Counted from the first letter of the stretch, positions 10,001-16,874 are shown. The stretch is 64,000 nt of DNA from Luteipulveratus mongoliensis (GCF_001190945.1 NZ_CP011112.1:5022001-5086000); one strand, 5' to 3'. Notes: generated by a model from the sequence alone, not told the origin. Numbers and translations: made by a program.

Positions 10001-10981
10001 GACAATCCCGGCTGGGTGGTCAACACGCCAGCCAGCGGTGGCGCGGCAACGACCACCCGGTTCGTGGAAGGGATCTCCTCAGAGCTCGGTGCGATGATCA
10101 CCGACACCGGCGAGGCCAACATCTCCCTGTCCAACCCGCACGGGGACAACGTCACCGCCGTCACCATCCCCGCCGACACCAGCGGCGACACAGCATGCGC
10201 CGGGATCACCGGGTGGGAAGACGCCACCGAGTACGGCGGACCCGCACTCAGCGACATCTCCACCAACCGCGACCCGTCCGTAGTCGGACCCCTCGGTTAC
10301 GGATGGCTCGGCGCGTCACAGCGCTCGACCACCGTCGAAACCGCAGGACTCACCCTGATGGGTGTCCGCTACTACAACTGGGTCACCGGCGCGTTCACCG
10401 GACCCGACCCCGTCCCAGGCGGCAACGACACCAGCTACGGCTACCCCAATGACCCCATCAATAGCAACGACACCACCGGCGAGATCAACGCGATTGAGCG
10501 CGGTGGCGGCACCTCCGCGACCTGGAACTGGAACTGGAAGCCCAAGAAGAAGAGATGCGGTCTAGGGTGCCGTATCCACAGCGTCGCAAGAAAGACCGTT
10601 CGGTCGGTGAGGAGAGCGGTGCCGCGTCCGGTCAAGCGCGTGGTTGTGCGCGCAGGGTACCGAGCCGTTAGCGGCGGATACCGTGCGGCTCTGTGGGCGA
10701 ACCGTTCGCACTGCACGTGGATGGAGGGCATGCGAGTTTGCAGGGGAGGTCGGTTTAGGCTGTGGGGCAGGGGCGGCACCACCATCGGTGGAGTCTATGC
10801 AACAGACTGGAACCCCCAACACTGGACGAGCGCACGCCTAAGACACGAAAAGGTTCACCGGAGGCAGTGGCGTCGGTACGGGTTGTGGTTCGGATACATG
10901 TACCTGAGAGCTGGATCCAATCCGTGCAGAAACAAGTGGGAGAGGCGAGCCGGGTTGATCGATGGAGGCTATCCGTGTTAG
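4091..10981 (+). CDS. Secreted RHS/YD-repeat polymorphic toxin with HExxH C-terminal tip
   Basis: This giant secreted protein has 2296 residues from the ATG at 4091. That start gives a signal peptide with a basic start, a TM-like stretch near WVAWGVAAVVVFAWSL and an ASA cleavage site; the frame stays open upstream to 3896. A DNRLRE-type module lies at about 347-515, followed by Fn3-like segments and then a long RHS/YD-repeat shell. The shell ends at a degenerate PDPVPGGND...YGYPNDP motif. The last 166 residues are Arg- and Cys-rich with lower GC codons, so they look like an exchanged toxin tip. The tip contains HEKVH (2252-2256) followed 32 residues later by WERRAG (Glu2284). That spacing resembles zincin metallopeptidases with HExxH plus a distal Glu. 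By analogy with WapA/RHS toxins, the shell would deliver the tip to competitors. The tip activity is inferred. Confidence 0.85.
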   Translation: MGSVQHSGWLGFFASEERVRRPWRWVAWGVAAVVVFAWSLTADIPHASAQGVLSDAALAQLQATKKPAKVSTRPDLTSAMVSARAQGSPVEVEDLRAEFTSTWANPDGTLTTKASTGQLRFRDKSGSWKNVDLAIKEQDGALVADSTPEQISLAGPLKSASKVAKAAGAGSGSDAVGASVGSDRQVLLGWAKKLGKPVVSGSAVTYADATPGVDLRIQMTRSGYETFFVVKDKSALAASVADGGPAKGRVAFEVPVKTKGLTARSEKDGSVSFIGKKDKVVSRLVAPEAWDATLDKASGLPAAHTPVRLDVEQKGKGTATVTVSIDAKWATDTARQFPLTIDPSYATTNVAPSLDTRVQTDGGNVDYSTDNELRVGTYAVGAPVARSFLNFPLAGISGKQVQAASLSLYETYSSSCSARRMNVVKSTAASTATRWNNQPTLSGVAGYATFAKGNSSSCPAARQSIAVTQLAKDWAASGSSGSVALQAADESDTYGWKRFASSETATPPYLSVTYNRPPNAAAAPTFLATGGAQGIGYVRGARVTFTTKVTDPDASRAKAWIEVHSNTTGNNRLGYCDTSVAASASSVSCVPAVDLPEGATSYVRARGTDELGLGGPWSGWTKIRRASYAPQPATVSCPGYANGTWSDTAPAADVTCTIATTQTNIYSATRVDVYVDGAATPTKSVSSYTQATSQTVTFPKTANGGHQIRVVAVGPSLLSTTTTSAFGWGNASLTSPVPLSTTSGKMTFSAVGPPKGGASSVTAKVRWRVAGQGGNETTGWTDGGTLPVTFGAGGMAQASGAWDTQLATTDSAGIAIPARTPVLLDVQVCLDYSGAQQCTWSQSATSISRVPHAFGDGFPTQDAGPGQVAQFTGEFSMSETDGTAPALSGDLSVSRSHLSFTGDGTLTGWPSADLANSVFGPGWTASWDGPEAGTASMNLVDNTRVDGTMVLLDDDGGALVFQQPGDTRVAAKAGTYEPATQDTIDEGMKLVVSGTGTAARVVVTEEDGTATTYSPVTTPATGAWTWSPLQVAEPGAAGTTSYTRDTSGRITRILAGLPDGMTAADCPTTGTMQAGCRALNITYATATTATSTTPGDVAGQVKSISTTLWDPATSAMKTTTIATYAYDSSKRMVKATDGLTNLTTGYTWDGTSTRVASVTPPGQAAYRISYSTDGGKGSRVKQVTRDPAESGGSSSALASFVYDMDPAELGSPELTATKVGTWYQKSAPTKGFAMFGPEHPVSSTTSVGLDDWQYADLAYTDDQGYTVNTASYGAGQWLINATDYDAKGNTIRGFTPEAIGSVQALGAPSPEIADTFSSQTVYNEDIKNSAGVVTVPAGTLVTDSLTPVREMTLPDGRVITARIKSHTTYDEGAPNGNVNPATSGPYNLATTVRTTVLGSDIGPGGSGDVELSKTTNGYDPVVTGDTSGWDLGNPTSVTQGGTAVVTRYDPSGRVIETRQPAATSTASAGTTRTVYYTAGANSVDPACGGTANAKAWAGSPCRVFPGAAPSAGPVLPDTRSTGYDMWLNSTSEVETAGSVTRTTTSRYDTAGRKVFEQTTANIPGSTALPATFTKFNATTGLVDYEGNANAAGTDATTQRTTTTYDGWGRAVSYTNDQGETTTTSYNAAGQVGSVTDPKGTKTFTYDGTDAAGKTERRGAATKVVISRAGTGGALTFTGAYDRAGALTRQDLPGQVTATTDTNILGQEVGMSYEGQVTPVTASTDPETGDTTWTPGTPTRGDWLGWSIDRDGLGRMAREYTGSGAAFDPSLGEAEPGATGTQPVGSAQAYDRAYTYDEAGRLTKVIDRTAAVSVGPVTPDTPSSVIGQCQVREYGYAGDPGKNGARTSWKITGYLGDQCGSGTPVGALDASHSYDTADRLTTGMSVNGGPAGGAYVYDAFGRQTTIPGADAPDRSGQDVTLGYYDNDLPKAVAEGTTSTQFALDAGGRRSTQTTTTSAGTATAVRHYTDDSDNPGWVVNTPASGGAATTTRFVEGISSELGAMITDTGEANISLSNPHGDNVTAVTIPADTSGDTACAGITGWEDATEYGGPALSDISTNRDPSVVGPLGYGWLGASQRSTTVETAGLTLMGVRYYNWVTGAFTGPDPVPGGNDTSYGYPNDPINSNDTTGEINAIERGGGTSATWNWNWKPKKKRCGLGCRIHSVARKTVRSVRRAVPRPVKRVVVRAGYRAVSGGYRAALWANRSHCTWMEGMRVCRGGRFRLWGRGGTTIGGVYATDWNPQHWTSARLRHEKVHRRQWRRYGLWFGYMYLRAGSNPCRNKWERRAGLIDGGYPC

Positions 10982-11487
10982 CGAAGACCTTCGCGGCCGT
11001 CGCCCTTGGGGCGTCTGTGAGCCTGTCAATGACCGCCTGCGACGGATCCTCGGGCGATGGGATAACGGCGGTCACGAGGACGCAGGATGGTTCCTTGGTC
11101 GTGTTGGCAAAGACGTGCAGTCACCCCTTAACGACCGTGTCGGTATGGGCGGCAACATCAGACAATCGCTACATCCTTTCCTGGCGTGCCCGACCTGATA
11201 GCCACATACGGTCGGCGGTCTTGACCGCCAACGGCCAAGCCGTATCCGGATGGGAGATGACCACTCGCCGGCTAGAGGTCCTTCGGATCGGCAACTCGCA
11301 GTTCACAGCCGGTGCCTTCTCCGGGAATGACGCTGAGGCAGGAAGCGTGACATTTTCGATGTCAGATGTCGCCCGTTTGACCGCTGGAGACGTTCTTGTC
11401 GATGGTGCGATGGTCGGCCATGCGGGTGGTGGGGCCGCCAAGATCCCGCGGAGCCGTTTTGAGGGCTTCTGCGACTCGGGTGCGTGA
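10975..11487 (+). CDS. Lipoprotein, candidate immunity to the RHS tip
   Basis: This 170-residue lipoprotein starts at GTG 10975, which overlaps the RHS stop by 7 nt and is preceded by GGAGG at 10964-10968 with 6-nt spacing. The N-terminus is a short lipoprotein signal ending in a lipobox, SMTAC, with Cys22 as the predicted lipidated residue. The mature part is beta-rich with two further Cys and has no family I recognise. Tight coupling to the toxin gene and likely anchoring on the outer membrane face make it a good candidate immunity protein against an extracytoplasmic peptidase tip. That role comes from position and topology, not homology. Confidence 0.8.
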   Translation: MLAKTFAAVALGASVSLSMTACDGSSGDGITAVTRTQDGSLVVLAKTCSHPLTTVSVWAATSDNRYILSWRARPDSHIRSAVLTANGQAVSGWEMTTRRLEVLRIGNSQFTAGAFSGNDAEAGSVTFSMSDVARLTAGDVLVDGAMVGHAGGGAAKIPRSRFEGFCDSGA

Positions 11488-11606
11488 GGCGCCTGTCTAT
11501 CGTCCATCGCCCTGCTGGAAGCATCTACTAAGCGGACCGGGAAACTGTCATCTGCCCAGTCCACGAGCGCCCCCGAACGAAGACGTTGAAGGAGGAGACT
11601 TCAGAG

Positions 11607-11801
11607 ATGGGAACTGATAAGTCCCCCATGCAACAACGAGACGCTAGGACCCAACTTGCCAGCGGTGGGGTTATGTTCGCAATTGGCGTCATTGGCTTTG
11701 CGGCTTTCAAATCCGCGCCAGCTAAGTTCCTCATGGCAATGCTTGTCGCGGGTGGAGCCGTCTCGATCGCCCGAGCGATCCTCTCCAGGAAAAGACAATG
11801 A
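11607..11801 (+). CDS. Two-TM microprotein in the toxin locus
   Basis: This 64-residue protein starts at an ATG preceded by GGAGGAG at 11591-11597. After a polar N-terminus it has two hydrophobic segments (around GGVMFAIGVIGFAAF and FLMAMLVAGGAVSIA) and a basic tail, the layout of a small hairpin membrane protein. It sits between the candidate immunity lipoprotein and an orphan toxin tip. It could be a second immunity protein, a holin-like exporter aid or an unrelated remnant; nothing in the sequence decides between these. Confidence 0.6.
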   Translation: MGTDKSPMQQRDARTQLASGGVMFAIGVIGFAAFKSAPAKFLMAMLVAGGAVSIARAILSRKRQ

Positions 11802-12030
11802 GCCGGCACCTTCACGTCGTCGGATCCACGTCCTGATCACGGGGGCGATGCCGCATGCCCTGTCGCGCCCCTCGATCAAGGAGTACATTCAGAGCAACGA
11901 CACGAACGCTTACGTTGCGCCGTTCCAGATCAAGGACAAGCGAGGCAGGGTGCTCAACACGTTCCCGGTTCAACTGGCTGTCGCCCGCAAGACCCAGAAC
12001 ATCATCACGGCATACCCTGTGGGCCGATGA
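11800..12030 (+). pseudogene. Orphan toxin-tip fragment, possibly BECR-type RNase
   Basis: An open frame with no convincing start codon runs from about 11800 to the TGA at 12028-12030; an internal ATG at 11848 has only a poorly placed GGGGG. The encoded segment has IHVLITGAMPHAL, then SIKEYIQSND and KDKRGRVLN, and ends LAVARKTQNIITAYPVGR. An end with a beta strand followed by an iTAYP motif recalls BECR-fold (barnase/EndoU/colicin E5-like) RNase toxin tips. The absence of a start and of any RHS shell marks it as a displaced orphan tip of the kind left downstream of polymorphic toxin genes. Family assignment is tentative. Confidence 0.45.
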
Positions 12031-12341
12031 TGTCTAGGCGACAAGAGCTTACTGATCTATTCTCCGAGATCGACGGTATCGAGGCGACCGCAAGCGCCCA
12101 CGGTGTTGAGTTTACTATCGCTCATTCGGGCGAATGTAAACGCGTGCGATGGGACGTCTCGGATGCCGAGCTATCCAAGATCCTGTACGACTACTCAAAG
12201 GACGCCAAAGCGGCCACCGGAAGTTCCGACGGTGGTGCGTTGCTCACCGTGCATATCGAAGAGACGCTGCGAACCACGACGACGTCGGGTGCTCTAGAGA
12301 AGACCCGCAACGGGTTCGCGGTCGAACCCTCGACCACCTGA
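12027..12341 (+). CDS. Small acidic protein, candidate immunity to the orphan tip
   Basis: This 104-residue soluble protein has an ATG overlapping the stop of the orphan tip (ATGA at 12027-12030). It is acidic, with an N-terminal helix (RRQELTDLFSEIDGI), an EFTIAHSGE strand and a WDVSDAELSKILYDY helix. No family is recognised. Four-base overlap with an upstream toxin-like fragment is the typical arrangement of immunity genes in polymorphic toxin cassettes, so that role is proposed from context. It ends just before a terminator shared with lsr2. Confidence 0.7.
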   Translation: MMSRRQELTDLFSEIDGIEATASAHGVEFTIAHSGECKRVRWDVSDAELSKILYDYSKDAKAATGSSDGGALLTVHIEETLRTTTTSGALEKTRNGFAVEPSTT

Positions 12342-12366
12342 GCACACGCAACGCCTGGCAATGGCG

Positions 12367-12400
12367 AGAGAGCCAGCCCGCAACCGCGGACTGGCTCTCT
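12367..12400. terminator. Hairpin between convergent genes
   Basis: AGAGAGCCAG (12367-12376) and CTGGCTCTCT (12391-12400) form a perfect 10-bp stem around a 14-nt loop. It lies between the rightward candidate immunity gene and leftward lsr2 and could serve both directions. There is no strong T-run. Confidence 0.7.
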
Positions 12401-12418
12401 CATTGCTGAGGCGATCGG

Positions 12419-12745
12419 CTACTTCTGCGCCTTGTCGTACGCCTGCTGCAACTCGCCCGAGACGCGGCCCCGGTCGCTCACGGTGTAGCCGTTTGCCCGG
12501 CCCCACTCGCGGACCTGGTTGAGATCCTGACGGCCGGCGACCGCGGCGGCCTTGCCGGTGGCTCGGCGGCCACCCGTACGGCGGGCCGGCTCAACCCACT
12601 TGCTCAGACCATCGCGAAGGCTGGCAGCGTTGCCCGCGGACAGGTCAATCTCGTAGCTCACACCATCGAGACCAAAGGTCACTGTCTCTGTTGCCTCCGA
12701 GCCGTCGACATCATCGACGAGCAAAACTTGAACCTTCTGTGCCAT
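12419..12745 (-). CDS. lsr2: Lsr2 nucleoid-associated protein
   Basis: This 108-residue H-NS-like DNA-bridging protein silences AT-rich, often horizontally acquired DNA in actinobacteria. The N-terminal oligomerisation region (VQVLLVDDVDGSEA, then VTFGLDGVSYEIDLS) is typical. The C-terminal DNA-binding half carries the QVREWGRANGY helix and the minor-groove RGR motif at residues 92-94. Length and motif order match the family. The ATG is preceded by AAAGGAGAG at good spacing. Its place beside a toxin locus suggests a possibly accessory copy, but a chromosomal lsr2 could also sit here. Confidence 0.95.
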   Translation of the reverse strand: MAQKVQVLLVDDVDGSEATETVTFGLDGVSYEIDLSAGNAASLRDGLSKWVEPARRTGGRRATGKAAAVAGRQDLNQVREWGRANGYTVSDRGRVSGELQQAYDKAQK

Positions 12746-12952
12746 GTGATTCTCTCCTTTAACGCGGACCCCAGATAGTCACCTTAACCATATGTGGCCT
12801 GCGTCGGCGAATGGCCACTTGATTCCGGCGCGCCGTTAAGCGTGGGGCGCTCACAGATATCGAAAACGCCACGCACCAAGCTCTCCGTTGGCCGAGCTGC
12901 AGCTTGGACGCGGCTGAATAGTTTGGTCAGCGACAGCCCATTACCTCACTGC

Positions 12953-13642
12953 TCAGGTGGCCGTGTGTGACGCTACGGGGTAGGTCACCGGCCTTGCCTT
13001 ATCGGCTGCCTTTCCGTCCATCCATGCCAATACGTCGAAGATCCGCAGAGCACTGACCGTCTCATCCAGCCCGGCGGTGGCGCGCAGCTCAAGCAGCCGC
13101 CGTTGGAGTGCGCAACCTTCGGCCCGAAGTGCCTGCCGCATCGGCTCCCACTGCTGGCCCGAACCACCCAGAACGTGTCGGTTGATCACCTTGTCGTAGA
13201 TCGGGATGAGCCGCGGACGCTTGCGCGCCATGAGCTTGCTGGCAACTGTGGGACCGATGCCTTGGAACTCGCGGAGCGCCCGATTCAGACGATGCGCAGC
13301 CGACTCAGCATCCAGCGGCTCATCGGCATCGGCCAAGTCACGGTCCTCGCCGACAGCGGCGAGTAGCTCCGAGAACTCGCCGCGGCGTCGACCCAGTAGT
13401 TCAATGGCGGCACGTGCGGGGACATCCACGGACAGGAACGTCAATGCCACCAGGTCGTCGGCCGTGAAGGTGTCGATATTGGTGGCCGCTGTCCCCGACG
13501 GATCCCAGGTATCGAACTGGCTCCCCGTATATCCCTGCCCAGGCTCAAGTGGGGCGAAGTACGTCCCAAGCAGCTTGACCGCGTCCCGTTCGTTTTCAGG
13601 GAGGAGGCTGTGGGTGAGCGTAATGCCGGGATACGTCGTCAT
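12953..13642 (-). CDS. DUF6308-like protein
   Basis: This protein has 229 residues from the ATG at 13642, chosen over an upstream GTG because an AGGAG site precedes it. The central region has an F-x-GIGPTVASKLMARKRP segment that looks like a helix-hairpin-helix-type turn, followed by LIPIYDKVINRHVLG. I associate this pattern with the DUF6308 family of actinobacterial proteins. There are no membrane segments. Function is unknown; the HhH-like piece would permit nucleic-acid binding. It is separated by about 200 bp from the ArsR-like gene upstream. Confidence 0.65.
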   Translation of the reverse strand: MTTYPGITLTHSLLPENERDAVKLLGTYFAPLEPGQGYTGSQFDTWDPSGTAATNIDTFTADDLVALTFLSVDVPARAAIELLGRRRGEFSELLAAVGEDRDLADADEPLDAESAAHRLNRALREFQGIGPTVASKLMARKRPRLIPIYDKVINRHVLGGSGQQWEPMRQALRAEGCALQRRLLELRATAGLDETVSALRIFDVLAWMDGKAADKARPVTYPVASHTAT

Positions 13643-13839
13643 GGACGATCTCCTGTCGGATCGATCAGCCACATGAGCATCGGTAGCGCGTCCTCGGCGA
13701 AGCTATTCGAGCCGCGTAACTGCATCGTGGCACGTAGCTCGGTGGCCGACGTTCGATTCCGCTTTATGTACAGGCGGTCCGAGCCGTCGTTCGCGGACCT
13801 ACCATCGCCCGGGACCGAGATCGTATGACTGCGGTGACC

Positions 13840-14256
13840 TCAGTCCCTGGGCGAGATCAGACTCGCAAGGTGGTCGAGCGCGCCATCAGCGAGCCGATAC
13901 GTGACCACCTGCGCCCCACCCGTAGGTGGCCGTCGCGCGATGACAAACCCAACCGTCTCAAGTCGCTTCAGGTGGTCGGACAGGTCGCCAAACATGTGGT
14001 TGAGCACCGAGCGCCGAGTCTCTCCACGCAACGCGAGCCAGGACAGAAGCCGGAGGCGGGTTGGGTGCGACAGGGCGGCGAAGACGACCGCGAGCCGCTG
14101 CGACTGACCGTCGTGCTCAAGCAACTGAGAGACCGGCACTGTGCTGTCGTCGAGAGCGGTCACCCGGTGCAGCGTATGCGGTAAAGCGCTATCCCACTCC
14201 GACCTCAGGATTCCTGAGAGGTGCCCCTTCAACGGCTTCTCCAAGCGGACGCTCAT
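13840..14256 (-). CDS. ArsR-like winged-helix regulator
   Basis: This protein has 138 residues from the ATG at 14256. A roughly 55-residue N-terminal extension precedes a winged helix: ALSHPTRLRLLSWL, then VLNHMFGDLSDHLKRLE as the recognition helix and a wing ending VVTYRLADG. The layout is ArsR/HTH_20, but no Cys pairs for metal sensing are visible, so the signal is probably not arsenic or cadmium. It starts 25 bp after the NUDIX stop on the same strand and is likely co-transcribed with it. Confidence 0.75.
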   Translation of the reverse strand: MSVRLEKPLKGHLSGILRSEWDSALPHTLHRVTALDDSTVPVSQLLEHDGQSQRLAVVFAALSHPTRLRLLSWLALRGETRRSVLNHMFGDLSDHLKRLETVGFVIARRPPTGGAQVVTYRLADGALDHLASLISPRD

Positions 14257-14281
14257 CGCCGCTTGATGTCCCGCGCGATCG

Positions 14282-14824
14282 TCAGCAGCTGCGTGAGCTT
14301 TCTCGCATCTGGTGAAGAAGCAGCAACGCGGCCACTGTATTGGCAGACCGGATCTCGCCACGGCTGACCAGGTCGGGGACGAGCTTGAGTGGCACCCACT
14401 CGCGGCGGTCCGACTCGAAATCGTCCACCGGATGACTCACGTACTCGGCGCCATCCGCCCAGTAGATGTGATGCAGCGCATCCGACAACCCGTTGGACGG
14501 CTCGACTGTCATCAGGTGTTGCAGAGGACCGGCGCGCCACCCCGTTTCCTCCAGCATCTCCCGTGCGGCGGCCTCGATGACGCTCTCCCCGTCGTCAACA
14601 ACACCTGCCGGAAGCCCCCAGCCCCACGTCTGCGTAATGAATCGATGGCGCCACAACAGAAGAACTTCGTTCTTGTCGTTGATAGCCGCGGTCAAGGCTA
14701 CTGGCCGTTGCCGAATGAGGAAGTGGTCGAGATGCCGCCCATTAGGCAGTTCGACGTCGGCGAGACTCACCTGGAACCATGGGTTCTCATAGACGGCCTT
14801 CTCTCCGAGGTTCTTCCACTCCAT
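14282..14824 (-). CDS. NUDIX hydrolase
   Basis: This 180-residue protein carries a complete Nudix box, GVVDDGESVIEAAAREMLEE plus TGW, which fits Gx5Ex7REUxEExGU. The upstream WGWGLPAG and the family length resemble ADP-sugar pyrophosphatases, so hydrolysis of a nucleoside diphosphate linked to another moiety is expected; the substrate cannot be fixed. It follows the XRE-TPR regulator by 49 bp on the same strand. I recall XRE-TPR/NUDIX neighbours as common in actinobacteria. Confidence 0.9.
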   Translation of the reverse strand: MEWKNLGEKAVYENPWFQVSLADVELPNGRHLDHFLIRQRPVALTAAINDKNEVLLLWRHRFITQTWGWGLPAGVVDDGESVIEAAAREMLEETGWRAGPLQHLMTVEPSNGLSDALHHIYWADGAEYVSHPVDDFESDRREWVPLKLVPDLVSRGEIRSANTVAALLLLHQMRESSRSC

Positions 14825-14873
14825 CGGACGCCCTTCAATCGAGATGTTTGAGGCTAGAACGAATTTCTAAAGA

Positions 14874-16037
14874 CTACCACGGGAAAATATTTAGAACGCG
14901 ATCGAGTCGGTCGACTGCGTCGGAGCCGACGCTTGCGCGACTATTGTTGAGCCCGATCCGCAGTTCTCTGAAACGCGAATGCAGGCGGCGTGATTCCATT
15001 CCCTCTGCATTCCGAACCATCTCGATGGTGAGAGTGGAGGCGTGTTCGATATCGCGCGCCTTCAGTTCGAGGGTGGCCATTGAAGCCAACCGATTGACCC
15101 GTCCCCGCGGATGATCGTCGGCATCCAACGACTTCTGTGCGTAGTCAAAAGCGGGATCGAGGTCGCCCAGGTTGATTAGTGCCTCGCCAAGTTTTGCCTC
15201 GATGAGGCCGGTCTGGATATAGCTCGTCTCGGGTGGTTCTTCGTCGTAACGAATGCGTGCAGCCGCCGACTCTGCCTGAGAGATTGCGGCGTACGCTGGC
15301 TGACGCTCCCCCATATAGGCATGTGCGTTGGACTGCATCGCTCGAAGATCTGCCCCGAGGGCGGGTGAAATCTGACCCGCCGCGTAGGTGGTTGCCGCCT
15401 CCACATGATCGATCGCCTGACGGAAGTCCTTGAGGGCAAGCGACTGGTTCACCATCAACGCATAAACATATGCGCCGAAGCGGCGGTCGCCGGATGAATC
15501 CGCCAACTTCAATGCGTGATCAAAATGCCGCTGGGCTGCGCCGTAGAACTCGCAGTCATAGGCACATATACCAGCCAACGCGACGAGGGAGCCCATCGCA
15601 CCGAGGACATCTGGGCGGTTGTTGATTCCTCCATTGAGGAGGGGTGCAGCATGCTCATTCAGGAAGCGTTCAAGCTGCACCTTTGCCGGAAGACCGCCCG
15701 AAGTGCGGTACATCCGCTCGTAGTGCCGACGGGCATCAACGAGTACTAGCGCTTCAGAACCGCTTGCTCTCGATGAAAACGTGTCGGTCAGTTCAACGCC
15801 GCCGACCGGGTCGGGAGCGGCTGTTCCTTCCCGGCCATTGAGCATCGCTCTGAGATCGCTGATGCTGACGCTCAGGGCTTCGGCCAGCTTGGGGCGCAGC
15901 GATGGCTGGGGCTCGGTGATGCCGGTTTCCCACCGACCAATGGTGGACCGGTCGACGCCCAGGATTTCTGCCAGGCGCTCCTGACTGAGGCCAGCAGCTT
16001 TCCGCTCCTGAGCCAGCCTTGTGCGCTTGATCGCCAT
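14874..16037 (-). CDS. XRE-family regulator with TPR-like C-terminal domain
   Basis: This protein has 387 residues from the ATG at 16037, preceded by a GTGGGGGGA ribosome site. Residues about 5-60 form an XRE helix-turn-helix (RLAQERKAAGLSQERLAEI, then DRSTIGRWETG). The remaining roughly 300 residues are alpha-helical tetratricopeptide-like repeats, with motifs such as AQRHFDHALKLADSSGD and LGDLDPAFDYAQKSL. This architecture matches the large actinobacterial group of HTH-TPR regulators, which may sense a peptide or small ligand. It is divergent from the microgene chain and probably controls the shared promoter region. Confidence 0.88.
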   Translation of the reverse strand: MAIKRTRLAQERKAAGLSQERLAEILGVDRSTIGRWETGITEPQPSLRPKLAEALSVSISDLRAMLNGREGTAAPDPVGGVELTDTFSSRASGSEALVLVDARRHYERMYRTSGGLPAKVQLERFLNEHAAPLLNGGINNRPDVLGAMGSLVALAGICAYDCEFYGAAQRHFDHALKLADSSGDRRFGAYVYALMVNQSLALKDFRQAIDHVEAATTYAAGQISPALGADLRAMQSNAHAYMGERQPAYAAISQAESAAARIRYDEEPPETSYIQTGLIEAKLGEALINLGDLDPAFDYAQKSLDADDHPRGRVNRLASMATLELKARDIEHASTLTIEMVRNAEGMESRRLHSRFRELRIGLNNSRASVGSDAVDRLDRVLNIFPW

Positions 16038-16314
16038 TCCCCCCACCCGGCCGCCGGAGGCCTTGCCCGTCGTCCGCGGACGCTTCGACGTGCAGCGCAA
16101 ATGCGGCATTTCTGCGCTGGCAACTACGCAGCGTAGACGGTCTGCTGGTTTCAGTGAAGCAATCGGCTGGCGAGACGCCGCAGCGGTTGCCCACGGTGTG
16201 CCGCGTGCCGGTCGTTCGCGCCGCCCTCAAGCCGGTTGGCACGCGTACTGACCCCGTGGTGCGCGTGCCAGCCGTTCCAACGGCCACGTCGGATCGACGA
16301 CAGGAGGGGTGCAC
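16038..16314. promoter_or_regulatory. Divergent intergenic region with two inverted repeats
   Basis: This region separates the leftward XRE-TPR gene from the rightward microgene chain. It holds CTACGC-A-GCGTAG at 16124-16136 and a 9-bp inverted repeat TGGCACGCG / CGCGTGCCA at 16237-16245 and 16262-16270. Either could be the operator of the XRE-TPR regulator; the second could also be a hairpin in the rightward leader. No other gene is seen here. Confidence 0.4.
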
Positions 16315-16377
16315 GTGACGGAGCACATGACGCCTAGGCAGATCGTGCTGGCGAGTCGACAGAGGTGCGACCGATGA
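16315..16377 (+). CDS. Microgene, 20-residue peptide (first in a coupled chain)
   Basis: GTG at 16315 is preceded by a strong GGAGGGG (16303-16309) with 5-nt spacing. The frame encodes a 20-residue basic peptide and ends in TGA overlapping the next ATG. The strong ribosome site and the overlap are the only support. It may be a leader that feeds ribosomes into the next frames. Confidence 0.4.
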   Translation: MTEHMTPRQIVLASRQRCDR

Positions 16378-16415
16378 TCGCGCGGTCAGCCCAGATCGGG
16401 GGTCTGCTCCAGTGA
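16374..16415 (+). CDS. Microgene, 13-residue peptide
   Basis: ATG at 16374 overlaps the previous stop (ATGA). Thirteen codons later a TGA overlaps the GTG of the next gene (GTGA at 16412-16415). The peptide begins MIARSAQIGG. It may be a translational relay rather than a functional peptide. Confidence 0.3.
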   Translation: MIARSAQIGGLLQ

Positions 16416-16873
16416 CCAACTTTGAACAGGTCGCTGACTGGCCGCCAACCCGCCTGATCGGTCTCGGCGTGAGCGGTTCGACGGCAGCTGCCAACGGTGA
16501 ACGGTGTTATCGCGCGACCTCGATCCTGGCCGAGTACGAACCGTGGGCGGCCGAATTCGACGAGCCCCCGCTCCTGCGCCTGCTCGTTGCCCACCGTGGG
16601 GACATGGTCGCCGTGGCCGACGACCCGGCGATGGTCGAACAGGTGCGCAACTACCTCTGCCTGGATGCGTTCCTGGTCCAGGTCTGGCAAGACCTGGAAC
16701 GAAACACGCCACACCCATCTGGCAGCCACTCCGTGCTGGGAGGCCACCTGACCGAAGCGGTCAACCAGGTGCGAGAACGAGTGGGCTTGCGCCGGCTGAC
16801 AATGCGGCAAGTTGCGGCCAGGCGCCTGACGGACGTCATTCGTGAAGTCCAGGCCGACCTCGGGCGGTGCTGA
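16412..16873 (+). CDS. Unknown 153-residue protein in the coupled chain
   Basis: This soluble protein starts at GTG 16412 and overlaps the preceding microgene by 4 nt. It contains WAAEFDEPPLLRLLVAHRGD, then DDPAMVEQVRNYLCLDAFLVQ and a C-terminal amphipathic helix. No family is recognised. Codon use matches the surrounding GC-rich genes, and its place downstream of a divergent XRE-TPR regulator suggests it belongs to that regulator's module. Confidence 0.6.
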   Translation: MTNFEQVADWPPTRLIGLGVSGSTAAANGERCYRATSILAEYEPWAAEFDEPPLLRLLVAHRGDMVAVADDPAMVEQVRNYLCLDAFLVQVWQDLERNTPHPSGSHSVLGGHLTEAVNQVRERVGLRRLTMRQVAARRLTDVIREVQADLGRC

Positions 16874-16874
16874 G

